Positions 52,933 through 61,612 of a stretch of DNA of 64,000 nt are shown here, in pieces; position 1 is the first letter of the stretch; every line of letters starts with the position of its first letter. The stretch lies in assembly GCF_000813325.1 (NCBI RefSeq), contig NZ_BBQE01000008.1; one strand, given 5' to 3'. The position numbers and the translations under genes were made by a program. Source of the DNA: Sulfurospirillum cavolei. GTDB lineage: Bacteria; Campylobacterota; Campylobacteria; Campylobacterales; Sulfurospirillaceae. The notes below the pieces were generated by a model. That model saw only the letters and a program-made list of their open reading frames with translations. It did no database searches and was not told the origin of the DNA.

Positions 52933-54228
52933 ATGCAAATTAAAGTTAACCGTACCAATAGTGCTAATGCTGCCGTCGAGGCAACCATTTCACCGGCGCT
53001 TTTGCAAAAAAAAGAAGAGAAGATGCTCGCATCGGCGGCGTCCACTATGAAAGTTGACGGATTTCGAAAAGGAAAAGTACCTACGCATCTTGTAAAAGCA
53101 CGCTTCGGCAAAAAAATTAAAGAAGACGCACAAACAGACGCTTTACGCGAACTTTATTCCAAAGCGTTGGAAGCATTAGACGTTAAAGCCGAACTCGTCG
53201 TCGGAGAGCCTAGTTTTACAAAATTTGAAGAAAAAGAGGGCGGCTTAGAGCTTGTTATGAAACTCTCTTTCAGACCGACGGTTAACGTAGAAGGCTATAA
53301 AGAGTGCGTTCCCGAATACAAAGCACCCAAAGTAACCAAAAAAGAGATCTCCGAGCGTCTTGAAAAAACCTTGGCTCTCGTTGCCGATTTAAAAACCGTT
53401 GAAGAAAAAAGAGCGGTAAAATCAGGCGATTTCGTCGTTATCGATTTTGAAGGCTTTATCGACGGTGTAGCGTTTGAGGGCGGCAAAGCAGAAAATTATA
53501 CGCTTGAAATCGGAAGCCATTCGTTTATCCCCGGTTTTGAAGACGGCATTATCGGTATGAAAGCCGGCAAAAGCAAAGACATTGAAGTAACTTTCCCCGA
53601 AAATTACGGCAAACAAGAACTCGCCGGTAAACTCTCCGTCTTTAAAGTAACCCTCAAAGAGATTAAAGTAAAAGACGTTCCCGAAACTCCGAGCGAAGAG
53701 ATGATCAAACGCTTACTTCCGGGCGTCGAAAATCCTACGCTTGAGACCTTGGAGGAGCAAATCGAAACCGAAATTCGTAACGAAAAATTAGCAAAACTTT
53801 TCAACGAAGAGGTTAAACCCAAATTCGTCGAAACGATTTTGGAAAAAATCGCATTAGACCTCCCCGAAAACATCGTCGATCAAGAGATTGATCTTCAGAT
53901 GAGAAGCGTTTTCGGAAAACTCAGCGAAGATGAGATCAAAGAGTACTCTTCCAATCCCGAAAAAATCAAAGAAAAACGCGAAGAATTTAGAAACGATGCC
54001 GAGAAAAGCGTTAAACTAACGTTTATCGTCGATGAGCTTGCTCGTGCCGAAGGCATCAACGTCAGCGATCAAGAAGTGCTTCAAATGATCTACTTTGAAG
54101 CAATGCAACAAGGTGCCAACCCAAAAGAATACCTTGAATTCTACGAGAAACAAGGCGTTCTTCCGGCAATTAAAATGTCCATCATTGAAGAAAAACTCTT
54201 CAACAAGCTTTTTACTAAAGGTAAATAA
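52933..54228 (+). CDS. tig: Trigger factor
   Basis: 431 residues. The N-terminal ribosome-binding domain has FRKGKVPTHLVKARFG; the central FKBP-type domain has DFVVIDFEGFIDGVAFEGG and IPGFEDGIIGMKAG; the rest is the helical chaperone domain. Ribosome-bound folding factor. The stop overlaps the clpP start by 1 bp, the usual tig-clpP pairing. Confidence 0.96.
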   Translation: MQIKVNRTNSANAAVEATISPALLQKKEEKMLASAASTMKVDGFRKGKVPTHLVKARFGKKIKEDAQTDALRELYSKALEALDVKAELVVGEPSFTKFEEKEGGLELVMKLSFRPTVNVEGYKECVPEYKAPKVTKKEISERLEKTLALVADLKTVEEKRAVKSGDFVVIDFEGFIDGVAFEGGKAENYTLEIGSHSFIPGFEDGIIGMKAGKSKDIEVTFPENYGKQELAGKLSVFKVTLKEIKVKDVPETPSEEMIKRLLPGVENPTLETLEEQIETEIRNEKLAKLFNEEVKPKFVETILEKIALDLPENIVDQEIDLQMRSVFGKLSEDEIKEYSSNPEKIKEKREEFRNDAEKSVKLTFIVDELARAEGINVSDQEVLQMIYFEAMQQGANPKEYLEFYEKQGVLPAIKMSIIEEKLFNKLFTKGK

Positions 54229-54818
54229 TGAGCTATTATGTCCCTGTCGTTATTGAAAAAACGGGTCGAGGCGAGCGAAGTTACGATATTTACTCTCGCC
54301 TCTTAAAAGATCGTATTATTATGCTAAGCGGCGAAATCAACGACGTCGTCGCTTCTTCCATCGTTGCGCAACTGCTTTTTTTGGAAGCCGAAGACCCCGA
54401 AAAAGATATTTATCTTTACATCAACTCCCCGGGCGGCGTGATTACCAGCGGCTTTAGTATTTACGATACGATGAACTACGTCAGACCCGATATTTGCACG
54501 ATTTGTATCGGGCAAGCCGCTTCGATGGGAGCTTTTTTGCTCAGCTCCGGTGCAAAAGGGAAACGTTACGCGCTTCCCAACGCACGCATCATGATCCATC
54601 AACCTTTAGGCGGCGCGCAGGGACAAGCAACCGACATTGAGATTCAAGCCAAAGAAATTTTACGCATGAAACAAGTGTTAAATGAAATTTTGGCAAAAAA
54701 TTGTAATCAAAAAATGCCCAAAATCGTCAAAGACACCGAACGCGACTTTTTCATGAGCGCGGAAGAGTCTTGCGAATACGGTCTTATCGATAAAGTATTG
54801 GATAAGAGCTTTAAATAA
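54228..54818 (+). CDS. clpP: ATP-dependent Clp protease proteolytic subunit
   Basis: 196 residues. The catalytic triad is Ser99 in GQAASMGAFLL, His124 in RIMIHQPLGG and Asp173 in TERDFFMS. Standard ClpP length. Forms the barrel degraded-protein chamber with ClpX/ClpA. A 21-bp gap separates it from the truncated gene downstream. Confidence 0.97.
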   Translation: MSYYVPVVIEKTGRGERSYDIYSRLLKDRIIMLSGEINDVVASSIVAQLLFLEAEDPEKDIYLYINSPGGVITSGFSIYDTMNYVRPDICTICIGQAASMGAFLLSSGAKGKRYALPNARIMIHQPLGGAQGQATDIEIQAKEILRMKQVLNEILAKNCNQKMPKIVKDTERDFFMSAEESCEYGLIDKVLDKSFK

Positions 54819-54839
54819 TATTTCATAAGAAGGCGCGTT

Positions 54840-55364
54840 ATGGTTCGTTTCAACAAAGAAAAGGGTGCAACGGGTGTTTATACGATCGATACGAAAGAGG
54901 ATGCCTTAACGGTAGCCCCGACTATCAAAGAGCCCGTCGTTCCGCAACAATCTAACGCCGAACTTGAGAAATTTTCCGCCCAAGTCCTTAAAGTGTTGGG
55001 GGATGAAAATATCCCTCCGACACCGAGTAATTTTCAAATTTACTTTGACAAGCTCTTGGAAAACAAACCTGCCGCATTTAAGAAGCGTATTAACGAGTTT
55101 TTAGACCTTGAAACGACCAACAACGACGAAAATCACGTGAAAATCGAGCGCGAAATTAAAGAAGGTTTTTCTCAAATTAAAAATATTATGCAAGTCGTCT
55201 CAACCGTTTATCGCAACTTGGGCGTTATGCAAGATATCGTGATTCCTTTCTACTTACTCCTCATTTCGTCTTCTTCAATATCAAAATTTAAATTATATTT
55301 CTTTTTTTATTTTATGCTTCAAATTTTTATTGCCAGTATTATCAAGTCGTTTATCTCCGTATAG
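54840..55364 (+). pseudogene. Truncated diguanylate-cyclase-like protein (N-terminal part only)
   Basis: The first about 132 residues (helical, including LKVLGDENIPPTPSNFQIY and KEGFSQIKNIMQVVSTVYR) look like the N-terminal domain of Campylobacterota GGDEF proteins encoded after clpP. Near 55236 the sequence changes abruptly to AT-rich DNA, and the reading frame ends in a 42-residue hydrophobic tail unlike any GGDEF domain. No GGDEF motif follows in the window. I read it as a gene cut by a rearrangement or insertion; the identity is by resemblance. Confidence 0.65.
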
Positions 55365-55631
55365 CATATTGTTATCCTTTTATTTATGGCTTATTATCAT
55401 CAAGTATAATATTTTTATTATGACGCTTTCTTTTTTACTTTAGCTTCTTCTCAATATGATGCAGATTTTAATAGCTAATTTGCATAATAAAGAGCGTAAA
55501 ATGCTAGTTTGTACTGATATGGGCAGTAAATTTATTATATTTTTTTATTATATATATTACTTTTTATCTTCAACTAGCTTTTAGCCTCTTTGCGTTACTA
55601 TAATTTCACAACTAAACATAAAGGAATTCCT
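55365..55631. other. AT-rich spacer after truncated gene
   Basis: Strongly A/T-rich with no coding signal; part of the foreign-looking segment that starts near 55236. AAGGAA at 55621 serves the next gene. Confidence 0.5.
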
Positions 55632-55970
55632 ATGAAAAAGATTATCGGCTTCGTAGTTTCAGCATTTTTACTTGTGGGACTTATGAGTACCCATGCAATG
55701 GCAGATGCGGCGAAAGGTCAAAAGTACTATCTTAAGTACATGAAAGAGGGTGCCGGCATGAACGGTGCTAAATTTGCTACGCAACATACGCAAGCAGAGT
55801 GGAAAGCTTTATTTGACGGAAAAGGCGAGAAATTTGTTGCAGAATACAGCAAAAAATATCCCGGTCTAGAGTCCTTTTTAAAAGGCGATAAATTTGAGAA
55901 ATTTATGGCAGATATTAAAGATTTCTGCGTTGAGTTTGCAAGCGACAGCGGCAACGTTCCTTCTTGCTAA
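55632..55970 (+). CDS. Small secreted cytochrome-c-like protein without haem motif, copy 1
   Basis: 112 residues from ATG 55632. A signal peptide (to MSTHAMA) precedes a helical domain beginning ADAAKGQKYYLKYMKEGAG, like the first helix of small c-type cytochromes, but there is no CxxCH. The two Cys (DFCVEF and the terminal NVPSC) probably form a disulfide. This family is common and abundant in Campylobacterota, with unknown function. The second copy lies 571 bp downstream. Confidence 0.82.
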   Translation: MKKIIGFVVSAFLLVGLMSTHAMADAAKGQKYYLKYMKEGAGMNGAKFATQHTQAEWKALFDGKGEKFVAEYSKKYPGLESFLKGDKFEKFMADIKDFCVEFASDSGNVPSC

Positions 55971-55972
55971 TC
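55675..55972 (+). repeat. Direct repeat, copy 1 (about 298 bp)
   Basis: Nearly identical to 56246-56543 (about 7 differences counted by eye). Begins inside the signal-peptide codons and ends 2 bases past the stop. Confidence 0.85.
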
Positions 55973-55983
55973 TCAAGTTTTTT

Positions 55984-56013
55984 AACTTTGATCGTTTTAA
56001 AACGATCAAAGTT
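55984..56013 (+). terminator. 30-bp perfect palindrome after copy 1
   Basis: Arms AACTTTGATCGTTTT and AAAACGATCAAAGTT. A strong hairpin 14 bases after the stop; only a short T stretch follows. Confidence 0.75.
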
Positions 56014-56202
56014 TGCTCTATATTGTAAAGTTTAATTAACCTAAAAATTCTCATAAATCAGACATTTTCGTGCATTCTTTAAGAAAAGTAAAGAAAAGTA
56101 GACATAATAATTCCTTATTTTTTTGCTATTACTGTTTTTTAAATTAAAATTTATTTTACTTTTGTTATGATGGCTTTACATTAAAAATGCAAAGGAGAGA
56201 TG

Positions 56203-56541
56203 ATGAAAAAAGTCATCAGTTTATTGGTTTCTGCGTTTTTTGTATTGGGACTTATGAGTACCCATGCAATGGCAGATGCGGCGAAAGGTCAAAAGTACTA
56301 TCTTAAGTACATGAAAGAGGGTGCCGGCATGAACGGTGCTAAATTTGCTACGCAACATACGCAAGCAGAGTGGAAAGCTTTATTTGACGGAAAAGGCGAT
56401 AAATTTGTTGCAGAATACAGCAAAAAATATCCCGGTTTAGAGTCCTTTCTAAAAGGCGATAAATTTGAGAAATTTATGGCAGATATTAAAGATTTCTGTG
56501 TTGAATACGCAAGCGACAGCGGCAACGTTCCTTCTTGCTAA
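56203..56541 (+). CDS. Small secreted cytochrome-c-like protein without haem motif, copy 2
   Basis: 112 residues from the second of two adjacent ATG codons (GGAG at 56194-56197). The mature part differs from copy 1 by about three residues, while the signal peptide and the upstream DNA are different. Same features: AAKGQKYYLKYMKEGAG, no CxxCH, two Cys near the end. It is 38 bp ahead of the DUF3373 porin gene and may be co-transcribed with it. Confidence 0.82.
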   Translation: MKKVISLLVSAFFVLGLMSTHAMADAAKGQKYYLKYMKEGAGMNGAKFATQHTQAEWKALFDGKGDKFVAEYSKKYPGLESFLKGDKFEKFMADIKDFCVEYASDSGNVPSC

Positions 56542-56543
56542 TC
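56246..56543 (+). repeat. Direct repeat, copy 2 (about 298 bp)
   Basis: Partner of 55675-55972 at an offset of exactly 571 bp. Confidence 0.85.
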
Positions 56544-56578
56544 GGGTTTAAAAATCTTACTTAAAAAGGTAAAAAAAG

Positions 56579-58081
56579 ATGAAAAAATTCATCGCTCCAC
56601 TGCTCGTCGGAGCAGCTCTTACATCGGCTTTCGGTGCCGATGAGTCGTTAAAGCAAGAAATTGAAGCTTTAAAAGCACAAATGGCGGAGCTTAAAAGTGC
56701 CCAAGCAAAAGTAAATGTTGAGGCACTTAAAAATCAGCTCTCCGAAGTCAAAGCGCACGATGCCGGCGATAATATCAAATGGACCGTCGATTTTAGAACA
56801 GCATACGATTATGTCGATTATAAAATCCAAGGTTCTGAGAAACAAGATAACGGCATTTGGACGAACAAGTTAATTTTGGGTATGGCTTCACAACCTGCTG
56901 ATAATTTAGTATTTAAAGGATCTTTGGCTGCATATAAAGCATTTGGCCAAACCAATATGAGTAATACCAGTTATTTTCAAAATTTTGACTGGTACGATTC
57001 TCAAAAACCAAATGATTCAAATATTCGTTTAAGAGAAGCGTATTTATTATATACAGGTGATATGGGTGATGTACATTATAGTGCTTCATTTGGTCGTCGT
57101 CCGTCTGTTGATGGTTTTTTAGCTAACCTAAGAAACGATAATGAGAACCCAGCTTCACCAATTAGCCATAATATTAATATGGAATTTGATGGTGCAAGCT
57201 TTAAATTTGATTTTGATAAAGTAACTGGTATTTCAGGACTTTATGCAAAATTATGTTTGGGTAGAGGTTTCTCAGATACAACAGGCTCTTATTCTATGAG
57301 CAGTACTGGATTTAATCCAGCGTATGTGAATGATGATAAAAATCCTAATATGGATTTAGCAGGTCTCATTGTTCAATTTTTTGATAATGGCCAATATAAG
57401 TTAATGGGTAATTATTTTATTGCAAAAAATATGATGGATATGAGTATTTATGGTTTTGACATGCCTACTTTTGCAATGATGACAATGAATATGAATTATG
57501 CTTCTCCATTATTTAATTTTAGAGATGTCGGTGATATGACCGGCGGTGCTTTATCATTGCAAGTTAATGGTATTGGTGATGGTATCAGCGATTTCTTAGA
57601 TGATACTATCTTCTTCCTTTCTTATGCATTTAGTCAAACCGATCCAAATAAAAATCAAGTTGGTATGGGATTGGATTCTTTTGGTCAGGTAATCTATGGA
57701 TCAGGTATGCTTGGATCAGAGGATAAGAAATTCGGTTCTTCAATTTATACCGGTGTTCAAGTACCTGGTATTATGAAAGGACAAAGACTTGGTCTTGAGT
57801 ACAATCACGGTAGTAAATACTGGAGAAGCTTTACCTACGGTGAAGACACTTTAGTGGGTTCAAAACTTGCTGCGCGCGGCGATGCTTACGAAATCTATTA
57901 TATTATGCCGGTTGTCGGTAAAAACTTGACGGCACAACTCAGTTACGTGTATATCGACTATGATTATACCGGTAGCGATACGTTCTTCGGCTGGACCGGA
58001 ACACCTATGGATGTCGATACGACGGCTGGTGCGGTTAAAACAGCACAAGATCTACGTTTGTCTTTACGCTACAGATATTAA
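56579..58081 (+). CDS. DUF3373 outer-membrane porin-like protein
   Basis: 500 residues. A signal peptide, then a coiled coil (EALKAQMAELKSAQAKVNVE, about 25-60), then IKWTVDFRTAYDYVDY, which opens a beta barrel that ends with aromatic LRLSLRYRY. This is the DUF3373 type found across Campylobacterota. The first and last thirds use the normal codons of the window, but the middle (about 56940-57800) is markedly AT-rich, as if imported by recombination. Transport role unknown. Confidence 0.85.
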   Translation: MKKFIAPLLVGAALTSAFGADESLKQEIEALKAQMAELKSAQAKVNVEALKNQLSEVKAHDAGDNIKWTVDFRTAYDYVDYKIQGSEKQDNGIWTNKLILGMASQPADNLVFKGSLAAYKAFGQTNMSNTSYFQNFDWYDSQKPNDSNIRLREAYLLYTGDMGDVHYSASFGRRPSVDGFLANLRNDNENPASPISHNINMEFDGASFKFDFDKVTGISGLYAKLCLGRGFSDTTGSYSMSSTGFNPAYVNDDKNPNMDLAGLIVQFFDNGQYKLMGNYFIAKNMMDMSIYGFDMPTFAMMTMNMNYASPLFNFRDVGDMTGGALSLQVNGIGDGISDFLDDTIFFLSYAFSQTDPNKNQVGMGLDSFGQVIYGSGMLGSEDKKFGSSIYTGVQVPGIMKGQRLGLEYNHGSKYWRSFTYGEDTLVGSKLAARGDAYEIYYIMPVVGKNLTAQLSYVYIDYDYTGSDTFFGWTGTPMDVDTTAGAVKTAQDLRLSLRYRY

Positions 58082-58097
58082 TCTATCTTCTTTACGC

Positions 58098-58121
58098 AAG
58101 AGAGGTTTTAAAACCTCTCTT
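58098..58121 (+). terminator. Rho-independent terminator after DUF3373 gene
   Basis: Perfect palindrome AAGAGAGGTTTT / AAAACCTCTCTT followed by TTTT. Confidence 0.92.
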
Positions 58122-58195
58122 TTTTCTTCTTAAAACAAAGCCGCAAAACAGTCAAACTATGTTAAGCTATAGCATCTTCGAGCAAAGGAAGTTTC

Positions 58196-58444
58196 ATGCG
58201 ATGGATCAGTCTTGCCTTGCTTTTGCTTTTTTTGAGCGGATGCTCAAATCTAACGAAAGAGAAGTACGATAAAATTGAGATCGGTATGAGTTATGCACAG
58301 GTGATCGATATTTTAGGTAAAGCAACCGAGTGTAACACGCTTGCGGGTATGAGCGATTGTACTTGGGGCGATGAAAAACGTTACGTCAAAGTTAAATTTA
58401 TTACCGATAAAGTAATGTTAATGCATGCACAAGGTATCGAGTAG
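58196..58444 (+). CDS. Small lipoprotein, SmpA/OmlA-like (DUF3862)
   Basis: 82 residues with lipobox FLSGCS (Cys16). The rest is one BLIP/SmpA-like module: YDKIEIGMSYAQVIDILGKATEC followed by CTWGDEKRYVKVKF. The two Cys (TECN, SDCTW) may be disulfide-linked. Probably outer-membrane attached, role unknown. Confidence 0.85.
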   Translation: MRWISLALLLLFLSGCSNLTKEKYDKIEIGMSYAQVIDILGKATECNTLAGMSDCTWGDEKRYVKVKFITDKVMLMHAQGIE

Positions 58445-58503
58445 TTAACAAAAGATTAACATCTCTCATCTATAATTTCAAATACATAAAAAAGGAATGT
58501 TAG

Positions 58504-59013
58504 ATGAATGTTATAGCTCGAAATATCGTCAGTAGTCTCTTAATGATACTCTTTAGCGTCGTATCCATAACGGGTGTGATGATGTTTTTCAAAATCCGAA
58601 TACTCTCCGGCGAAGCACTTCATATATGGTTAGGTTTTGTCTTTGTATTAATGTCGTGTTTACATGTAATGAAAAATTGGAATAACGTCCGTATCTATTT
58701 TACGAAGCGTTCAACGCATTTTACTTTTTTATTCGGACTTTGTGTCATCGTAGTATTTGTAGCGATGCCGTTGCTTCAGCCGCAAGAACGGACGATCAAT
58801 CCAAAAGGATTGATTTTTCAAACGATGATGAGTGCGCCGCTTTCTAAGCTAGCCGCCTTTACGGATATGGATGAAGAACTTATGGTTAAAGAGTTAGCCG
58901 GTAGGCACATATCGGCTTCCGGCAGGCAATCTATCTTGGAAATTGCAAAAGCTAACGATACGACAAACGACGCTATTTTAAAGATAGTCTTTAGCGTTCC
59001 CGCGATGCACTAA
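58504..59013 (+). CDS. DUF4405-like membrane protein (cytochrome-b-like)
   Basis: 169 residues; three helices. The second and third carry His residues (EALHIWLGF and SCLHVMKNW) spaced as haem ligands in small b-type cytochromes. A soluble tail of about 70 residues follows, with a helix-turn helix-like segment ISASGRQSILEIAKANDT. It resembles DUF4405/DUF4405-like proteins. It could pass electrons or sense redox; haem binding is an inference. Confidence 0.75.
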   Translation: MNVIARNIVSSLLMILFSVVSITGVMMFFKIRILSGEALHIWLGFVFVLMSCLHVMKNWNNVRIYFTKRSTHFTFLFGLCVIVVFVAMPLLQPQERTINPKGLIFQTMMSAPLSKLAAFTDMDEELMVKELAGRHISASGRQSILEIAKANDTTNDAILKIVFSVPAMH

Positions 59014-59019
59014 TGCAAA

Positions 59020-59050
59020 CTGACATGTAAGAATTATTCTTACATGTCAG
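59020..59050. terminator. Terminator-like palindrome made of two ACATGTAAG motifs
   Basis: Perfect 14-bp arms CTGACATGTAAGAA and TTCTTACATGTCAG around a 3-base loop, between two convergent genes. The motif thus appears in opposite orientations as a bidirectional terminator. Confidence 0.8.
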
Positions 59051-59062
59051 AATTTACGAAGT

Positions 59063-60316
59063 CTATTTTTCTTCTTTTTTCATCGCTTCTTTGGCACTTT
59101 TTACGGCACCGTCGACCATATTTTTAGCGACTTTCCATGCATGAAAACCTAATTTTTTAGCCTCTTGCGCCACTTGTTTTGCTTTTTCGTTCTCAAATTC
59201 GAATTGTTTCAAAGACTCGACTTTGGATGTTGCGATTTTTTCAAACTCGTTGACGTCTTTTTTGAAGGATTCGAGTCTTTTTTCGGCTTTTTCTTTGAAC
59301 GTTTTTTCCAAAACAAATGCCTCGGCTTTGAGCTGTTCGATGCGTTCGCTAATGGCTTCTTTTGCCTCGTTTGCCGCACGCATCATTTTAGCGGTCGAAC
59401 TGTTCATCTCTTTTAAAATTTCTTGAATAAGCGAAGCGGAGATGCCTTCGTTTTGTGCGGCAAGTGCTTCGAGAAGTTTCATAAATTGTTCATCGACTTT
59501 AAGCAACTCTTTGCGCAACTGCGTCAAATCGGTTTCGACAAGACCTTCAATCTCTTCCGTTGGAGCAAATTTTAAATCATTTTTAAATTTATCGATGGCT
59601 TTAGCGATACCTTCTCTAACGCCGTTAACCGTACCTTCTAAAATATCTTTGGCATGCCCTAAATCTTCGTCGGCAATTTCGATAGCTGCGGAAATAACGG
59701 TATGTGAAATATCCATCATACGCTTTTTACTCAATTCGCGCTCGCTAATCGCTTGAAAAGAGAGATTTTTCGTAATTTCGTAAATCGTATCGACGATATC
59801 GCTTCCTTTCTCCAGTGTCGTGAGCAAGGCTTCACTGGTTGTTTCATGTAAAATACCGAGCATTTCGATACCTTTGAGCTTAGCATCGCTGAGTGCCGAT
59901 AAAGCATGAAGTTTTGTTTCTTCTTGCATCGATTCGATATGATGTTCAAGCGTATCGAACATTTGGGTTAACGTGGCGCGAATGTGTTGTTTTTGGTGAA
60001 AAATACTCTTTTCCAATTGCTCTTTTTCGTAAATCGTTTTGTATAAAAATGCCTCTTGCTCAGAACTAGAAGCCTTCAATAGACCGTCTATGACGCTCGT
60101 AAGAGCTCTTGTATTTTTGAGCCCTTCTTCATGCAACGCTTTTGCGTAAAGTTCAAACAATTCGCCCAATCGATTGTAAATATTGTGCTCATCTTTAAGG
60201 CGTTGAATCTTTTTACGCGAAAGTTCAAAACAGAGTTCGGAAATCAGCGGGTAAAGTTTGGGACTATCTTTGTTTTCCTTAACGGTTGCTAAAAAAATGG
60301 TGTACGTCGATTCCAT
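59063..60316 (-). CDS. Long coiled-coil protein of unknown function
   Basis: 417 residues, almost all helical. Heptads run through most of the length, with a clear coiled coil from about 285 to 380 (EAISERIEQLKAEAFVLEK, EKRLESFKKD). The C-terminus has an amphipathic helix (LGFHAWKVAKNMVDGAVKSA) of the kind seen in membrane- or granule-binding proteins. It may belong to a Campylobacterota-specific DUF (DUF6781-like). No Cys, no signal peptide. It is followed upstream by the DUF493 gene in the same direction (13-bp gap). Confidence 0.75.
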   Translation of the reverse strand: MESTYTIFLATVKENKDSPKLYPLISELCFELSRKKIQRLKDEHNIYNRLGELFELYAKALHEEGLKNTRALTSVIDGLLKASSSEQEAFLYKTIYEKEQLEKSIFHQKQHIRATLTQMFDTLEHHIESMQEETKLHALSALSDAKLKGIEMLGILHETTSEALLTTLEKGSDIVDTIYEITKNLSFQAISERELSKKRMMDISHTVISAAIEIADEDLGHAKDILEGTVNGVREGIAKAIDKFKNDLKFAPTEEIEGLVETDLTQLRKELLKVDEQFMKLLEALAAQNEGISASLIQEILKEMNSSTAKMMRAANEAKEAISERIEQLKAEAFVLEKTFKEKAEKRLESFKKDVNEFEKIATSKVESLKQFEFENEKAKQVAQEAKKLGFHAWKVAKNMVDGAVKSAKEAMKKEEK

Positions 60317-60329
60317 ATAAACCTCTCTT

Positions 60330-60587
60330 TTACAATACGAATTTAATGTGTTGGTGCGCTTTGAGTAAATGATAAAGCATTTTTCGATCGTCTGTTCCGT
60401 GGACTAAAACACGCAAGGTATAACTGACATAGTTACCTTGTGTACTCTTTTGCGATTTGGCGATTTCGTGCACGCGCTCTTCTAGTAGTTCCGTAACGAT
60501 AGCGCGAATATCATGCTTGGCGTCCAAAACCAATTTGTATTCCCAATGACAAGGATAATCAAGCTGGAGTTCTGGCGTAGTCTCCAC
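60330..60587 (-). CDS. DUF493 (YbeD-like) protein
   Basis: 85 residues with a GTG start (GGAGG at 5 bases). A single ACT-like alpha/beta fold: YPCHWEYKLVLD, then SQKSTQGNYVSYTLRV. The family is small, cytoplasmic, function unproven. It overlaps the moaC 3' end by 29 bp. Confidence 0.85.
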   Translation of the reverse strand: METTPELQLDYPCHWEYKLVLDAKHDIRAIVTELLEERVHEIAKSQKSTQGNYVSYTLRVLVHGTDDRKMLYHLLKAHQHIKFVL

Positions 60588-61038
60588 TTTTCCCTCCGCT
60601 TTTGGACTCTAAGCAAACGGCGTTGATAATCATCGATTTATCGATCGCTTTTGCCATATCGTAAATGGTTAAAAGTCCGATGCTAACGCCCGTAAGCGCT
60701 TCCATCTCGACGCCGGTTTGTCCTTTAAGCTTTGCCGTTACGCGTAACCTAAACCCCGGCAATTCCGGTAGCTCTTCGACGTCGCAGTTGACCGACGTGA
60801 GCATTAAGGGATGGCACATCGGGATTAAATCGCTGGTGCGCTTCGTTCCCATGATTGCGGCAACGATGGCGGTTTGAAGCACGGGACCTTTTTTGGTTTG
60901 CTCTGAAATAATCATCTCGTATGCATGCGGACTCATCGTGATCGTACCGCTAGCGACCGCAACGCGAAACGTCTCCTCTTTGTCGCTGACATCGACCATT
61001 TTCGGGCGATCTTTTTCATCCAAATGGGTTAATTTCAT
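60559..61038 (-). CDS. moaC: Cyclic pyranopterin monophosphate synthase MoaC
   Basis: 159 residues. MVDVSDKEETFRVA, KKGPVLQTAIVAAIMGTKRTS, LIPMCHPLML and GVEMEALTGVSI are the MoaC signatures. It closes the pyranopterin ring in molybdenum cofactor synthesis. Separate from the moaD-moaE-moeA operon. Confidence 0.96.
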   Translation of the reverse strand: MKLTHLDEKDRPKMVDVSDKEETFRVAVASGTITMSPHAYEMIISEQTKKGPVLQTAIVAAIMGTKRTSDLIPMCHPLMLTSVNCDVEELPELPGFRLRVTAKLKGQTGVEMEALTGVSIGLLTIYDMAKAIDKSMIINAVCLESKSGGKSGDYARTPA

Positions 61039-61280
61039 GGTCTTATCTCTTTTGTTTTTAATTTATTATAGCACCATTTTTCTTAATACCGTTCGTAAGC
61101 GCGTGATAAGAGTGTGTCATTTTTTCTCACTTGGCGCATCAAAGCGTTATTCTAAAGTATATAAAACGAAATTATATGCTACAATGATTTTGCAAAGTCA
61201 TTCAGTGTTTTCTTCATAATAACGTAGTTACGGGCAAAAAAGATGACGTGAATGATTCAAACACGAGGAGTATGGTAACG

Positions 61281-61559
61281 ATGAACATTTACGTAGGTAA
61301 TGTTAAGTATGAGATGACGGGAGAACAACTTAAAGAGATGTTTTCCGCATACGGTGAGGTCAGTAGCGCACGCATTATTAGCGACAGGGAAACCGGTCGT
61401 TCTAAAGGATTTGGTTTTGTCGAGATGCCAAACGATGCGGAAGCTAAAGTGGCTATCGAGTCGACAAACGAAAAAGAGATCGGAGGAAGAACGCTTAAAG
61501 TGAATGAAGCGAGACCTCGCGAAGAACGCCCGAGAAGATCCCCAAGAGAGTTCAACTAA
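61281..61559 (+). CDS. RRM-type RNA-binding protein
   Basis: 92 residues, one RRM. RNP2 is IYVGNV at the start and RNP1 is SKGFGFVEM. A basic tail ending in RPRREERPRR-like Arg-rich sequence follows (here RPREERPRRSPREF). The small Campylobacterota and cyanobacterial Rbp proteins have this layout; they bind mRNA, often cold-induced. ATG 61281 is preferred (GAGGAG 10 bases before); an ATG at 61272 sits only 1 base from that site. Confidence 0.88.
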   Translation: MNIYVGNVKYEMTGEQLKEMFSAYGEVSSARIISDRETGRSKGFGFVEMPNDAEAKVAIESTNEKEIGGRTLKVNEARPREERPRRSPREFN

Positions 61560-61574
61560 GACGTTTCCCGCTCA

Positions 61575-61605
61575 AAAGATTCGCGCCGAAGGGTCGCGAA
61601 TCTTT
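61575..61605 (+). terminator. Terminator after RRM gene
   Basis: Stem AAAGATTCGCG / CGCGAATCTTT with a 9-base loop, then a short spacer and six T. Confidence 0.88.
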
Positions 61606-61612
61606 AACTTTT

